Shown: piece after piece, positions 6,450-14,219 of the stretch | Layout: each line of letters opens with the position of its first letter | How positions within the stretch are numbered: the stretch's first letter is position 1 | DNA from: an uncultured Sutterella sp. | GTDB lineage: Bacteria; Pseudomonadota; Gammaproteobacteria; Burkholderiales; Burkholderiaceae_F | Assembly: GCA_900554675.1 (NCBI GenBank) | Contig: USIM01000007.1 | Location: 1-14,219, forward strand | DNA length: 14,219 nucleotides | Direction of reading: 5' to 3' | Translations under genes and position numbers: made by a program | Notes under the pieces: model-generated | Database searches by the model: none | Seen by the model: only the letters and a program-made list of their open reading frames with translations | Told to the model about the DNA's origin: nothing

Positions 6450-7679
6450 TTAAGCGTAACGTTTGTTTTGACGACGCGGTGCGCGCTCCACCGTCTTATC
6501 GGCTGTGCGCTTGCGAGTACGCTTTTTGCTCTCGGCTAAACCTTCATAGCCCTTATCGAAAATATCCTTTCGAGAAGCAAACTTACGACCGCCCTTATTA
6601 GCACCCATACCGGCCTTCGGACGAAGACCGCTACGGGTCTTGGAGTCGTCAGCCACTTGCGTCTTTTCAATGCGACCGCGTTGCGTCACGCGCTCTTGCA
6701 CTTCAGGCACAACGCCGCCGCGAGCTTTGCCGGCCTTTAAGTCATTGATCCAACCCTTGACCCATTCATCGGACAATTCCATCTTGGCACCACGGGGCAA
6801 GTCCTTGGGTAACAACACGGCACCAAAGCGCACACGAATCAAGCGAGACACCGTTAAGCCCACCGCTTCAAACGTACGACGCACTTCGCGGTTACGACCT
6901 TCGGCTAACGTCACGCGATACCAGTGATTGGAGGACACACCACCGATGTCTTCCACACGAGAAAACTGTGCAATACCATCATCGAGCTTCACGCCCTTTA
7001 AGAGCTTTTCCTTGCTCTCTTCGGTCAACTCCCCTTGCACGCGCACGGCGTATTCGCGTTCAATGCGATAGCGCGGGTGCATGAGCATATTGGCAAATTC
7101 GCCACTTGTCGTAAAGAGCAAAACACCTTCAGTGTTGTAGTCCAAACGGCCCACGGCAATCCAGCGAGCCCCTTGCACACGCGGCAAGTGATCAAAGACG
7201 CTGGCACGACCTTCGGGGTCATCCATGGAAACGATTTCGCCGGCAGGCTTATGGTACAAAAGCACACGAGGCGCTTCTTCGGAAACCGATTGACGTTTAA
7301 CCAAACGGCCCTTCACACGAATCATGTCGTTGGGACGCACACGATCACCCACCTTGGCCACGTCACCATTGATCGTAACGACGCCCGTTGCAATCAAGGC
7401 TTCCATGTCACGACGAGAACCTAAACCGGCATCGGCCAACACCTTTTGCAACTTGTCAGAATTCGTCGTATCGATGACTTTGGCCACCGTCGCCTCTTCA
7501 TTTTGCACCACTGGCTTCACGGCACGCGCCGTGCGAGCAGGCAAAGCTTTTTTCGCAGGAGCTCGGAAAGGCGTATTTTTTTGCGTGCGTTGAGCGCCAC
7601 GTGCACCCGTCGTTCGGGCACCACGACCACTCGTTGCACCGGCGCCTTGCGTGCGAGGCTTCTTAGTTGTTGTTCTCAT
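6450..7679 (-). CDS. rluB: 23S rRNA pseudouridine synthase RluB-type
   Basis: A 409-residue RsuA/RluB-family enzyme that isomerises a uridine of 23S rRNA (position 2605 in E. coli) to pseudouridine. An S4 RNA-binding domain lies at about 75-130 (DKLQKVLADAGLGSRR at 75-90). The catalytic motif GRLDYNTEG is at 177-185 with the nucleophile D180. The family motif EGRNREVRR is at 260-268. The N-terminal 60 residues and the last 90 or so are basic, low-complexity extensions beyond the about 290-residue E. coli enzyme, probably adding rRNA contacts. The ATG at 7679 overlaps the scpB end by 17 bp. RluE or RluF paralogues are less likely given the S4 domain and the scpB linkage, though the exact target is inferred. 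Confidence 0.9.
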   Translation of the reverse strand: MRTTTKKPRTQGAGATSGRGARTTGARGAQRTQKNTPFRAPAKKALPARTARAVKPVVQNEEATVAKVIDTTNSDKLQKVLADAGLGSRRDMEALIATGVVTINGDVAKVGDRVRPNDMIRVKGRLVKRQSVSEEAPRVLLYHKPAGEIVSMDDPEGRASVFDHLPRVQGARWIAVGRLDYNTEGVLLFTTSGEFANMLMHPRYRIEREYAVRVQGELTEESKEKLLKGVKLDDGIAQFSRVEDIGGVSSNHWYRVTLAEGRNREVRRTFEAVGLTVSRLIRVRFGAVLLPKDLPRGAKMELSDEWVKGWINDLKAGKARGGVVPEVQERVTQRGRIEKTQVADDSKTRSGLRPKAGMGANKGGRKFASRKDIFDKGYEGLAESKKRTRKRTADKTVERAPRRQNKRYA

Positions 7680-8418
7680 CAGCTTCTTCCTCTACCAAAG
7701 ACATTTGAGGCGTTTGTTCTTCCTCTGCCTTGGGTAATTCATTCGATTGTTCGACCGCCTGCATGATAGGCATGGCCAACTCTTCAAGCTTGGCGTGTTC
7801 AGCATCAATGCTTGATAAATAATCTTCTGTGCTCAAACCTTCTAATTGAAGCGTTTCATTTTGCCCATCAAAGAGTTCAAAATCTTCATCGGGCGCATCA
7901 TCGCGCGTTCCGATCGCAGGCAAATCTTCCAAACTGTTTAACCCCAAGTCCAACAAAAATTGGCGTGTGGTGGCAAAAAGTTCCGGATGTCCCACCGTCT
8001 CACGACGGCCGATCACTTCAATCCAATTACGATCAATGAGCGTTTTCATGGCGTTAGCATTTACGGTCACACCACGAATTTTTTCAATATCGCCTCGCGT
8101 CACGGGTTGCCGATACGCAATAACGGCCAACGTTTCCATGACGGTACGCGTGTATTTGGGCGCTTCCTCCGGGTGCAACTTTTGAAGAATTTCTCTCATC
8201 TGCGGCACCGATTGGAATCGCCACAAACCGTCCCCGACTTCTTTGAGTTCCAATGCGCGTTCTTTCCACTCGTCTTGCAACTCAAGAAGCATCGCATGCA
8301 CTTCAATGCGTGTGTAGCGACGGTCTAAACATTGACGAAGGCTCGCAATCGACAAAGCCGTCTCGCTTGTCAAAAGTGCGCCTTCCAAAATACGCTTCGG
8401 ATGGTCAGTCAAAGCCAT
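7663..8418 (-). CDS. scpB: Segregation and condensation protein ScpB
   Basis: A 251-residue kleisin-associated subunit that works with ScpA and SMC in chromosome condensation and partition. It contains two winged-helix domains (about 8-85 and 90-165). The family signature ETLAVIAYRQPVTRGDIEKI lies at 95-114 and GRRETVGHPELFATTRQFL at 137-155. Residues after 170 form a long acidic tail (many Asp, Glu), common in proteobacterial ScpB. The ATG at 8418 directly follows the ychJ TAA, with GGGAGG eight bases upstream. The partner scpA and smc are not in this window. Confidence 0.93.
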   Translation of the reverse strand: MALTDHPKRILEGALLTSETALSIASLRQCLDRRYTRIEVHAMLLELQDEWKERALELKEVGDGLWRFQSVPQMREILQKLHPEEAPKYTRTVMETLAVIAYRQPVTRGDIEKIRGVTVNANAMKTLIDRNWIEVIGRRETVGHPELFATTRQFLLDLGLNSLEDLPAIGTRDDAPDEDFELFDGQNETLQLEGLSTEDYLSSIDAEHAKLEELAMPIMQAVEQSNELPKAEEEQTPQMSLVEEEADENNN

Positions 8419-8802
8419 TTACTCAACCTCCCCGTCCACGTAAAACCAAAAACCGTTTTCACGTACAAAACGGCTTTTTTCCACCTGACGAAACGCTCGG
8501 CCTTCAATTTTGCCTCGCGCCACAAAAGTCACCGTCGCGGTATCGCCCGATTCGGTGCTCTCTTTAATCTCAAGCCCCAACCACTTCACCGGGTCGGAGA
8601 GATCCAATTCAGTCGGTCTGGTTGTCGCGTGCCAAGTCTTTAACAGATAATCGGGCAACACCTTAACGAAAGCCGAGTAACGGCTTTTCATGAGGCTTAC
8701 AGCATCGGGCGCAGGCAGACCCGCATGAAAACGCCCGCAACAATCCTCGTAGCTCAAGAGGCTACCGCAAGGACAGGTTGCGGGCACTTTCTTTTTTTTC
8801 AT
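8419..8802 (-). CDS. ychJ: YchJ-family protein (UPF0225) with SEC-C motif
   Basis: A 127-residue small protein with an N-terminal SEC-C zinc-binding motif: C10-x-C12 (CPCGS) and C21-C22 (CCGRFH), followed by the YchJ core (AVSLMKSRYSAF at 34-45, YLLKTWHATTRP at about 52-63). The zinc would be held by the cysteines and possibly H26. The cellular function of the family is not established. It lies 22 bp after typA with only a weak CGG-type ribosome-binding site, and its stop codon abuts the scpB start, so it is read as part of the operon. Length is slightly shorter than E. coli YchJ (about 150). Confidence 0.88.
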   Translation of the reverse strand: MKKKKVPATCPCGSLLSYEDCCGRFHAGLPAPDAVSLMKSRYSAFVKVLPDYLLKTWHATTRPTELDLSDPVKWLGLEIKESTESGDTATVTFVARGKIEGRAFRQVEKSRFVRENGFWFYVDGEVE

Positions 8803-8824
8803 AAAACCGAAAAATTAACTTCGA

Positions 8825-10669
8825 TTATGCTTCACGTTCAGCGCGAGCGTGACGACGACGATCGATTTCCGTCAAGTAACGCTTACGCAAACGAATGGGC
8901 TTAGGCGTAATTTCAACCAATTCGTCATCGTTGATGAATTCAACGGCGTGTTCAAGCGTCAATTGAATGGGCGGCACCAAGCGAATGGCTTCGTCCGTAC
9001 CGGAAGCACGGATGTTCGTTAATTGCTTACCGCGAATCGGGTTCACAACGATGTCGTTATCACGAGAGTGGATACCGATGATCATGCCTTCATAGAGCTT
9101 ATCGCCGGGTTTGACAAACATACGACCGCGATCTTGCAACTTCCACAAAGCGTAAGCCACAGCATCACCCGTATCTTGGCTGATCAACACACCGTTACGA
9201 CGTTCACCGACATCACCTTCTTTGATCGGACCGTAATCATCAAAAACGTGGCTCATGATACCCGTGCCGCGACACATCGTCATGAATTCGCTTTGGAAAC
9301 CGATCAAACCGCGGGCAGGAATACGGTACTCTAAACGTACACGGCCCTTGCCGTCCGGTTGCATATCTTGAAGGTCACCCTTACGACGACCCAATTCTTC
9401 CATCACGGTACCTTGGTGATCTTCTTCAACGTCAACCGTCAACACTTCGTACGGTTCCATCTTCACACCGTCGACTTCCTTCATCAACACTTGCGGACGA
9501 GACACGGCCAATTCATAGCCTTCACGACGCATGTTTTCGATCAAAATCGTCAAGTGCAATTCACCGCGACCGGCCACTTCAAAGACCGTTTCGTCATCGG
9601 TTTGACGCATACGCATAGCCACGTTGGACTTCAATTCACGTTCCAAACGTTCGCGGATTTGGCGAGACGTCACAAACTTACCTTCACGACCGGCCAAGGG
9701 GCTGGAGTTGACTTGGAAGTTCATGGCCAACGTCGGTTCGTCCACCTTCAAAAGCGGCAACGCTTCGGGTTGATCCACTGCCGTAATGGTCGTACCGATC
9801 GACAACTCTTCAATACCGTTAACCAACACGATGTCGCCGGCTTCAGCAGAATCCACCAACGTGCGATCCAAACCTTGGAACATCAACAATTGGTTGATCT
9901 TGGCCTTCTTCGGCGTATCGTCAGGACCGTTCATGATGCAAACTTCGCTGCCCGCATGGATGCGACCGCGGTGCACACGACCGATACCGATCTTACCGAC
10001 GTAGCTCGAGTAGTCCAAGGAGCAAATTTGCAATTGCAACGGAGCGTTAGGATCGTCATCACGCACCGGCACCTTTTCGATCACCGTATCGAAAATGGCG
10101 CGCATGTTACCGATCTTCTTCAACTCTTCAATATCTTCGGTGAAACCGGCCACGCCTTCCAAAGCGGAAGCGTAAATCACCGGAAAGTCCAATTGTTCTT
10201 CCGTGGCGCCCAACTTATCAAATAAGTCAAACGTTTGGTTCAAAACCCAATCAGGGCGAGAGCCCGGACGGTCGATCTTATTGATCACAACAATGGGCTT
10301 TAAGCCTAAAGCCAAAGCTTTACGCGTCACGAAACGCGTTTGCGGCATCGGGCCTTCCACAGCGTCGACCAACAACAAAACACCGTCAACCATGGACAAA
10401 ACGCGTTCAACTTCACCACCGAAGTCAGCGTGCCCCGGGGTATCAATAATATTGATGTGCGTCCCTTCGTATTCGACTGCGCAGTTTTTGGCCAAAATGG
10501 TGATCCCGCGTTCGCGTTCCAAGTCACCGCTGTCCATCACACGTTCTGCCACTTCTTGGTTAGCACGGAAAGTGCCGGCAGCGCGCAAAAGTTTGTCAAC
10601 CATCGTCGTCTTACCGTGGTCAACGTGAGCAATAATCGCAATATTGCGAATCGCACGAGTACTAGTCAT
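8825..10669 (-). CDS. typA: Ribosome-associated GTPase TypA/BipA
   Basis: A 614-residue translational GTPase of the EF-G/LepA superfamily that binds 70S ribosomes, aids 50S assembly and is needed for growth at low temperature or under stress in other bacteria. GTPase motifs: G1 AHVDHGKTT at 14-22, G2 RGITI at 54-58, G3 DTPGH at 76-80, G4 NKID at 130-133, then SAL as G5. EF-G-like domains II, III and V follow, and the BipA-specific C-terminal domain is present (ends near [17 protein letters not shown]). The chosen ATG (10667-10669) has GAGG six bases upstream and overlaps the truB stop by 8 bp. A start ten codons earlier (10699) lacks family support. Length agrees with E. coli (607). Confidence 0.96.
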   Translation of the reverse strand: MTSTRAIRNIAIIAHVDHGKTTMVDKLLRAAGTFRANQEVAERVMDSGDLERERGITILAKNCAVEYEGTHINIIDTPGHADFGGEVERVLSMVDGVLLLVDAVEGPMPQTRFVTRKALALGLKPIVVINKIDRPGSRPDWVLNQTFDLFDKLGATEEQLDFPVIYASALEGVAGFTEDIEELKKIGNMRAIFDTVIEKVPVRDDDPNAPLQLQICSLDYSSYVGKIGIGRVHRGRIHAGSEVCIMNGPDDTPKKAKINQLLMFQGLDRTLVDSAEAGDIVLVNGIEELSIGTTITAVDQPEALPLLKVDEPTLAMNFQVNSSPLAGREGKFVTSRQIRERLERELKSNVAMRMRQTDDETVFEVAGRGELHLTILIENMRREGYELAVSRPQVLMKEVDGVKMEPYEVLTVDVEEDHQGTVMEELGRRKGDLQDMQPDGKGRVRLEYRIPARGLIGFQSEFMTMCRGTGIMSHVFDDYGPIKEGDVGERRNGVLISQDTGDAVAYALWKLQDRGRMFVKPGDKLYEGMIIGIHSRDNDIVVNPIRGKQLTNIRASGTDEAIRLVPPIQLTLEHAVEFINDDELVEITPKPIRLRKRYLTEIDRRRHARAEREA

Positions 10670-11579
10670 GTTTTGCCTCAATATCTTTCTTGTTGGCAAT
10701 TAATCGTTCAGGTTCAAGCACGCCGCGATCATTCACGCGCGCCGTCCCCACCATTTGTTCGTCCGCGCCATAGACGCGAACTCGGTCGCAGGCTGCCAAT
10801 CCCAACGGTAAACGCTGACCGTGACAGAAGCGAACCGTATCCGTTTCATTTAAATGCACCGCAGGTAACGTTTGCATTAACGCATCTACGGGCTTTAAGT
10901 AAGCTTGAAGGGCTTGTGCGTCGGTTGCCTTCAGTTGAGCAATCGTCACGGCTCCTTCAATGGTCAAGTCTCCAACGCGCGTGCGTCGAAGGCTCGCCAG
11001 GTGTGCTCCACACCCTAAAGCTTTACCGATATCCTCGGCTAAAACGCGAATGTAAGTACCCTTTGATACCGTCACTTCAATCGTTAAAAGTTCATCTTCG
11101 AACGATAAAACATTTAACGCTTCAATGCGAACCTCGCGGGGCTCACGCTCAATCTCAACACCGGCACGAGCCAAGTCGTAGAGCGTTTTACCGTCACGCT
11201 TTAAGGCCGAAAACATCGGCGGGACTTGCAAAATGTCCCCTCGAAACGCCTCTAATGTCGCCTCGAGCGCTTCACGCGTTACATTCACAGGTTTTGTTTC
11301 AACGAACTCTCCTTCCAGATCGCCCGTTGTGGTTGTTACGCCGAGTTTCACCCCGGCAATGTACGTTTTATCGGCATGAAGCAAATCAGCGGAATACTTC
11401 GTTGCTTCGCCAAACGTCACCGGCAGTAAACCGCTTGCCAATGGATCTAACGTTCCCGTATGACCTGCCTTTTGGGCATTAAATAAGCGGCGTGCCGTTT
11501 GCAGTGCTGCGTTGGAGGTCTCCCCGTAGGCTTTATCTAAAAGGAGCACCCCGTCAATGGCTTGACCTTTGCGTCGCAT
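10662..11579 (-). CDS. truB: tRNA pseudouridine(55) synthase TruB
   Basis: A 305-residue enzyme that makes pseudouridine 55 in the T-loop of tRNAs. The catalytic motif GHTGTLDPLASGLLP spans 39-53 with nucleophile D45. The family motif GGDFSGDILQVPPMFSALK equivalent (FRGDILQVPPMFSALKRDG) and GTYIRVLAEDIG follow. A C-terminal PUA-like extension is short. ATG at 11579 forms TGATG with the rbfA stop. A GTG one codon earlier (11582) is possible, but AAAGG sits six bases from the ATG and only three from the GTG, so the ATG is preferred. It is translationally coupled to rbfA and overlaps typA by 8 bp at its end. Confidence 0.95.
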   Translation of the reverse strand: MRRKGQAIDGVLLLDKAYGETSNAALQTARRLFNAQKAGHTGTLDPLASGLLPVTFGEATKYSADLLHADKTYIAGVKLGVTTTTGDLEGEFVETKPVNVTREALEATLEAFRGDILQVPPMFSALKRDGKTLYDLARAGVEIEREPREVRIEALNVLSFEDELLTIEVTVSKGTYIRVLAEDIGKALGCGAHLASLRRTRVGDLTIEGAVTIAQLKATDAQALQAYLKPVDALMQTLPAVHLNETDTVRFCHGQRLPLGLAACDRVRVYGADEQMVGTARVNDRGVLEPERLIANKKDIEAKHD

Positions 11580-11938
11580 CACTGACCTTTCGTTGTCTTC
11601 ATTGCCTTGGCAATGAGCTGATCCATTTCAAAGCCACGAGCCACGCTCTCGTCATGTTCAAAATGCAACGTCGGCACCGTATGAATTTGCAATAACTTAA
11701 ATAAGTGATTGCGAAGCATACCGGCAGCGGCATTTAAACCTTCACGAGCACTTTCAGGCTCGGCACCGATCACGGTAAAGTAAACCTTAGCGTGCGCATA
11801 GTCAGGCGTGATATCACAGCCCGTTAACGTCACCAAACCCACGCGAGGATCTCGGACTTCCAACGGAATCAAGCGAGCCAGATCACGTTGGATCTGATCG
11901 GCTACGCGCTGGGCGCGTCCCGGTTTTGCAGCTCTCAT
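11579..11938 (-). CDS. rbfA: 30S ribosome-binding factor RbfA
   Basis: A 119-residue KH-fold protein that binds the 30S subunit near helix 1 of 16S rRNA during late maturation. The family pattern is clear: RAQRVADQIQRDLARLI near the N-terminus, RDPRVGLVTLTGCDITPDYAHAKVY in the middle, and VPTLHFEHDESVARG near the end. The chosen ATG (11936-11938) has AAGGAT upstream. An earlier ATG at 11980 would add fourteen non-family residues. It lies 76 bp after infB and shares one base with truB, the usual infB-rbfA-truB order. Confidence 0.94.
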   Translation of the reverse strand: MRAAKPGRAQRVADQIQRDLARLIPLEVRDPRVGLVTLTGCDITPDYAHAKVYFTVIGAEPESAREGLNAAAGMLRNHLFKLLQIHTVPTLHFEHDESVARGFEMDQLIAKAMKTTKGQ

Positions 11939-11972
11939 GAATTCAAATCCTTTTGTTTCTTTGTCGGACGAT

Positions 11973-11999
11973 GGGGACAAGTCTTTTTTACCCGTCCCC
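11973..11999 (-). other. Inverted repeat between infB and rbfA
   Basis: GGGGAC (11973-11978) and GTCCCC (11994-11999) can pair across a 15-base loop, 16 bases after the infB stop. No T-run follows on the minus strand, so it is not a clear terminator. It may mark an mRNA processing or attenuation site, or may be chance. Confidence 0.3.
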
Positions 12000-12014
12000 C
12001 TGCCTCATTATTAA

Positions 12015-14219
12015 TTACAACGTACGAGCGACTTCGGTCACTTCAAAGATTTCGAGTTGATCGCCTTCCTTGATATCGTCGTAGCCCTTTAACGACAAGC
12101 CGCATTCCATACCGGCCTTGACTTCGCGAACGTCGTCCTTGAAGTGACGCAAGCTTGCCAATTCACCCGTGTAGATCACGACGCTGTCGCGCAACAAGCG
12201 AGCAGAAGCGGAACGCTTAACCACGCCTTCCAAGACCTTACAGCCGGCGATCATACCGACCTTCGGTACGCGGATGCATTGGCGGATTTCCACCATACCC
12301 AACATCGTTTCGCGTTGTTCCGGAGCCAACATACCGCCCATGGCAGCCTTCACATCATCCACGGCATCGTAAATGATGTTGTAGTAGCGAAGGTCCACGC
12401 CTTCGACTTCGGCCAACTTACGGGCTTGAGCGTCAGCACGAACGTTAAAGCCGATGATGACGGCTTGGCTAGCCAATGCCAAGTTCACGTCGTTTTCCGT
12501 GATACCACCCACAGCGGAGTGAACCACTTGAACGCGAACTTCGTCCGTGGACAACTTCGTTAATGCATGAACGATAGCTTCCGTAGAACCTTGAACGTCA
12601 GCCTTAATGATAATGTTAAGTTCCTTCATCTCACCCTCTGAAATAGTGTCAAAGAGAGTATCAAGAGTAACTTTCTGGAATAGCTTAAATTCTTCTTCCT
12701 TAGCCTTAGCCTTTCTCTGCTCAACAAGTGCTCTTGCAAGCTTTTCATCAGATACTGCGTTAAACTCGTCGCCGCTCATAGGAGCAGAGTCAAGACCCAT
12801 AATCTCAACAGGAACAGACGGACCTGCAGTTTCAATCGGCTTTCCGTGATAATCCGACATAGCACGAATTTTACCTACGGCAGTGCCTGCAACAACGATA
12901 TCTCCTGCATTAAGAGTACCATTTTGAACAAGAAGGGTGGCAATAGGGCCACGTCCTTTATCAAGCTTAGCCTCAATAACAACGCCCTTTGCCTGCCTGT
13001 CAGGATTTGCCTTAAGTTCTGCCATTTCGGAAACGAGAAGAATGGTTTCAAGAAGCTTATCAATACCCATTTTGGTTTTAGCCGAAACAGGAACGCAAAT
13101 AACGTCGCCGCCCCATTCCTCAGGAACAAGCTCATGCTCTGTAAGCTGCTGCATAACCTTGTCGGGATTTGCTCCCTCTTTATCCATTTTATTAATGGCA
13201 ACAATAATTTCTACGCCTGCTGCCTTAGCGTGATTGATAGCTTCAACAGTTTGCGGCATAATACCGTCATCTGCCGCAACAACCAAAACTGCAATATCGG
13301 TTGCCATAGCGCCCCTTGCACGCATAGCAGTGAATGCGGCGTGACCCGGAGTATCAAGAAATGTAATTTTCTGACCGTCAACATCAACCTGATAAGCACC
13401 GATTGCCTGAGTGATGCCGCCTGCCTCGGTAGAGGTGACTTCTGTATTACGGATAGCATCAAGGATAGAGGTCTTACCGTGGTCAACGTGACCCATAACG
13501 CAAACTACAGGAGGTCTTGTAACTGCATTTTCATCATCTTCAACCTCTTCTTCGATAATTTGGTCCTCAATAGTAACAACTACTTCCTTTTCAACCTTTG
13601 CGCCAAGCTCTGTTGCAACAATTTCAGCAGTATCATAATCGATAACCTCGTTAACCGTTGCCATAACACCGAGACTCATAAGCTTTTTGATAACTTCTGT
13701 TGCAGTCATACGAAGAAGCTTTGCAAGGTCGCCGACCGTGATTTCCTCAGGAACGGTAATTTTAATCTGCTGCTTCTTTCTCTGCTCTGCAATACGGGCG
13801 AGACGCTGTGCCTCTGTTTCTTTCTTAGACTTAGCACGCATACCCTGTGGCTTTTTCTTTCTGTACTGCTTTGACTTCTGATTAAGCTTCTGCTTTTTCT
13901 GATAGTCGTTCATATTGTTTGCAGGCGCAATATCCTCATACTTTTGGTTGTACTTTTCAAGGTCAACATTATTTACACGTGTATCAACGTGCCTTGCTTC
14001 ACCCTTAGTTCTTGCCTGCGGAGCTTGGTTAGCCTTTTTCTTAGCCTTTTCCTCTGCTCTTTTAGCCGCTTGCTCTGCCATTTGAAGAATAGCGGCTTGA
14101 TTTTTATGCTTTTTATTTTCGTCCTTTTTTTCCTTGTTATCCTTAGAAACATTAGCGGACTCATTCTTTTTGTCATTTGTCTTTTTCTTATCTGATTTTT
14201 TGGTAGAATTAAAATAATT
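12015..14219 (-). CDS. infB: Translation initiation factor IF-2 (partial, chimeric)
   Basis: GTPase that brings initiator tRNA to the 30S subunit. The stop is TAA at 12015-12017. The frame is open to the right edge (735 codons including the stop visible), so the start is outside; an internal ATG at 14081 is not the true start. From the N-side: a Lys/Asn/Glu-rich tail, an IF2_N domain ([22 protein letters not shown]), G1 GHVDHGKT (13493-13470), G3 DTPGH (13355-13341), G4 NKMD (13193-13182), then domains II, III and C2 to the end. The frame joins two styles. Upstream of about 12635 Gln is CAG and Arg often AGA/AGG with a clostridial-type protein. Downstream of about 12590 Gln is CAA and Arg CGT/CGC as in the neighbouring operon, with a betaproteobacterial-type C-terminus. 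The function call is firm; the integrity of the gene is doubtful. Confidence 0.93.
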   Translation of the reverse strand, partial: NYFNSTKKSDKKKTNDKKNESANVSKDNKEKKDENKKHKNQAAILQMAEQAAKRAEEKAKKKANQAPQARTKGEARHVDTRVNNVDLEKYNQKYEDIAPANNMNDYQKKQKLNQKSKQYRKKKPQGMRAKSKKETEAQRLARIAEQRKKQQIKITVPEEITVGDLAKLLRMTATEVIKKLMSLGVMATVNEVIDYDTAEIVATELGAKVEKEVVVTIEDQIIEEEVEDDENAVTRPPVVCVMGHVDHGKTSILDAIRNTEVTSTEAGGITQAIGAYQVDVDGQKITFLDTPGHAAFTAMRARGAMATDIAVLVVAADDGIMPQTVEAINHAKAAGVEIIVAINKMDKEGANPDKVMQQLTEHELVPEEWGGDVICVPVSAKTKMGIDKLLETILLVSEMAELKANPDRQAKGVVIEAKLDKGRGPIATLLVQNGTLNAGDIVVAGTAVGKIRAMSDYHGKPIETAGPSVPVEIMGLDSAPMSGDEFNAVSDEKLARALVEQRKAKAKEEEFKLFQKVTLDTLFDTISEGEMKELNIIIKADVQGSTEAIVHALTKLSTDEVRVQVVHSAVGGITENDVNLALASQAVIIGFNVRADAQARKLAEVEGVDLRYYNIIYDAVDDVKAAMGGMLAPEQRETMLGMVEIRQCIRVPKVGMIAGCKVLEGVVKRSASARLLRDSVVIYTGELASLRHFKDDVREVKAGMECGLSLKGYDDIKEGDQLEIFEVTEVARTL
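12590..12635 (-). other. Composition switch point within infB
   Basis: The block encoding [15 protein letters not shown] (12626-12582) is among the most conserved in IF-2 across phyla. Codons on its two sides belong to different styles (CAG/GAG/AGA to the right, CAA/GAA/CGT to the left). It is the most likely joining point of two genomes or of a recombination tract. Confidence 0.7.

Noticed and set aside
9359..10225. 288-codon plus-strand open frame antisense to typA
   Set aside because: His/Thr/Gln-rich translation typical of a reverse-strand shadow; the region is fully explained by TypA domains on the minus strand.
10670..10699. Upstream ATG giving a ten-residue longer TypA
   Set aside because: The added residues are not family-like and would lie deeper in truB; the ATG at 10669 has a well-placed GAGG and starts at the conserved N-terminus.
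10340..11482. 380-codon plus-strand open frame antisense to typA and truB
   Set aside because: It lies opposite two clear conserved genes, has a low-complexity His/Arg-rich translation without any family signature, and no ribosome-binding site of note. It is a shadow frame of the minus-strand codon pattern.
12846..13874. 342-codon plus-strand open frame antisense to infB
   Set aside because: Asn/Cys/Phe-rich shadow of the IF-2 GTPase region; no coding evidence.

Overview
The window looks like a contig from a gut betaproteobacterium, probably Burkholderiales and possibly Sutterellaceae. The basis is gene order and protein similarity by eye; no search was run. The minus-strand order infB-rbfA-truB-typA is typical of Betaproteobacteria. 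It is followed by ychJ, scpB and rluB with very tight spacing, forming a translation, RNA-modification and chromosome-maintenance operon that ends in a clear intrinsic terminator at about 6391-6430. These genes (6450 to about 12600) share one codon style: CAA for Gln and CGN for Arg.

The left 6.4 kb is an accessory, decaying region. A dcuC-type anaerobic C4-dicarboxylate carrier gene (plus strand) is split by an IS21-like element at 246-3489. The element carries istA, istB and a third, unrecognised small gene translationally coupled to istB. It is flanked by a 6-bp target duplication (GTCATT). Its right end carries an unusually long array of about eleven degenerate copies of a 19-bp transposase-end-type repeat, while the left end has two. 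After the dcuC terminator lies a 5'-truncated AEC-family transporter remnant with in-frame stops. Next comes a single-gene module: an AlbA_2/Schlafen-like ATP-binding putative regulator (4982-6298). It is bracketed on both sides by the same 64-65 bp direct repeat, which contains a perfect 14-bp inverted repeat.

The right 1.6 kb is anomalous. The infB reading frame is continuous, but its 3' part (12015 to about 12600) reads as betaproteobacterial while the 5' part (about 12635 to 14219) reads as clostridial/Firmicutes (CAG for Gln, AGA/AGG for Arg, Lys/Asn-rich N-terminus). The switch falls in the highly conserved [13 protein letters not shown] block. This is most simply a metagenome assembly chimera at a conserved segment; true recombination is the alternative. 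infB is open to the window edge, so its start is not in view.

No tRNA, rRNA, CRISPR array or replication origin was recognised.
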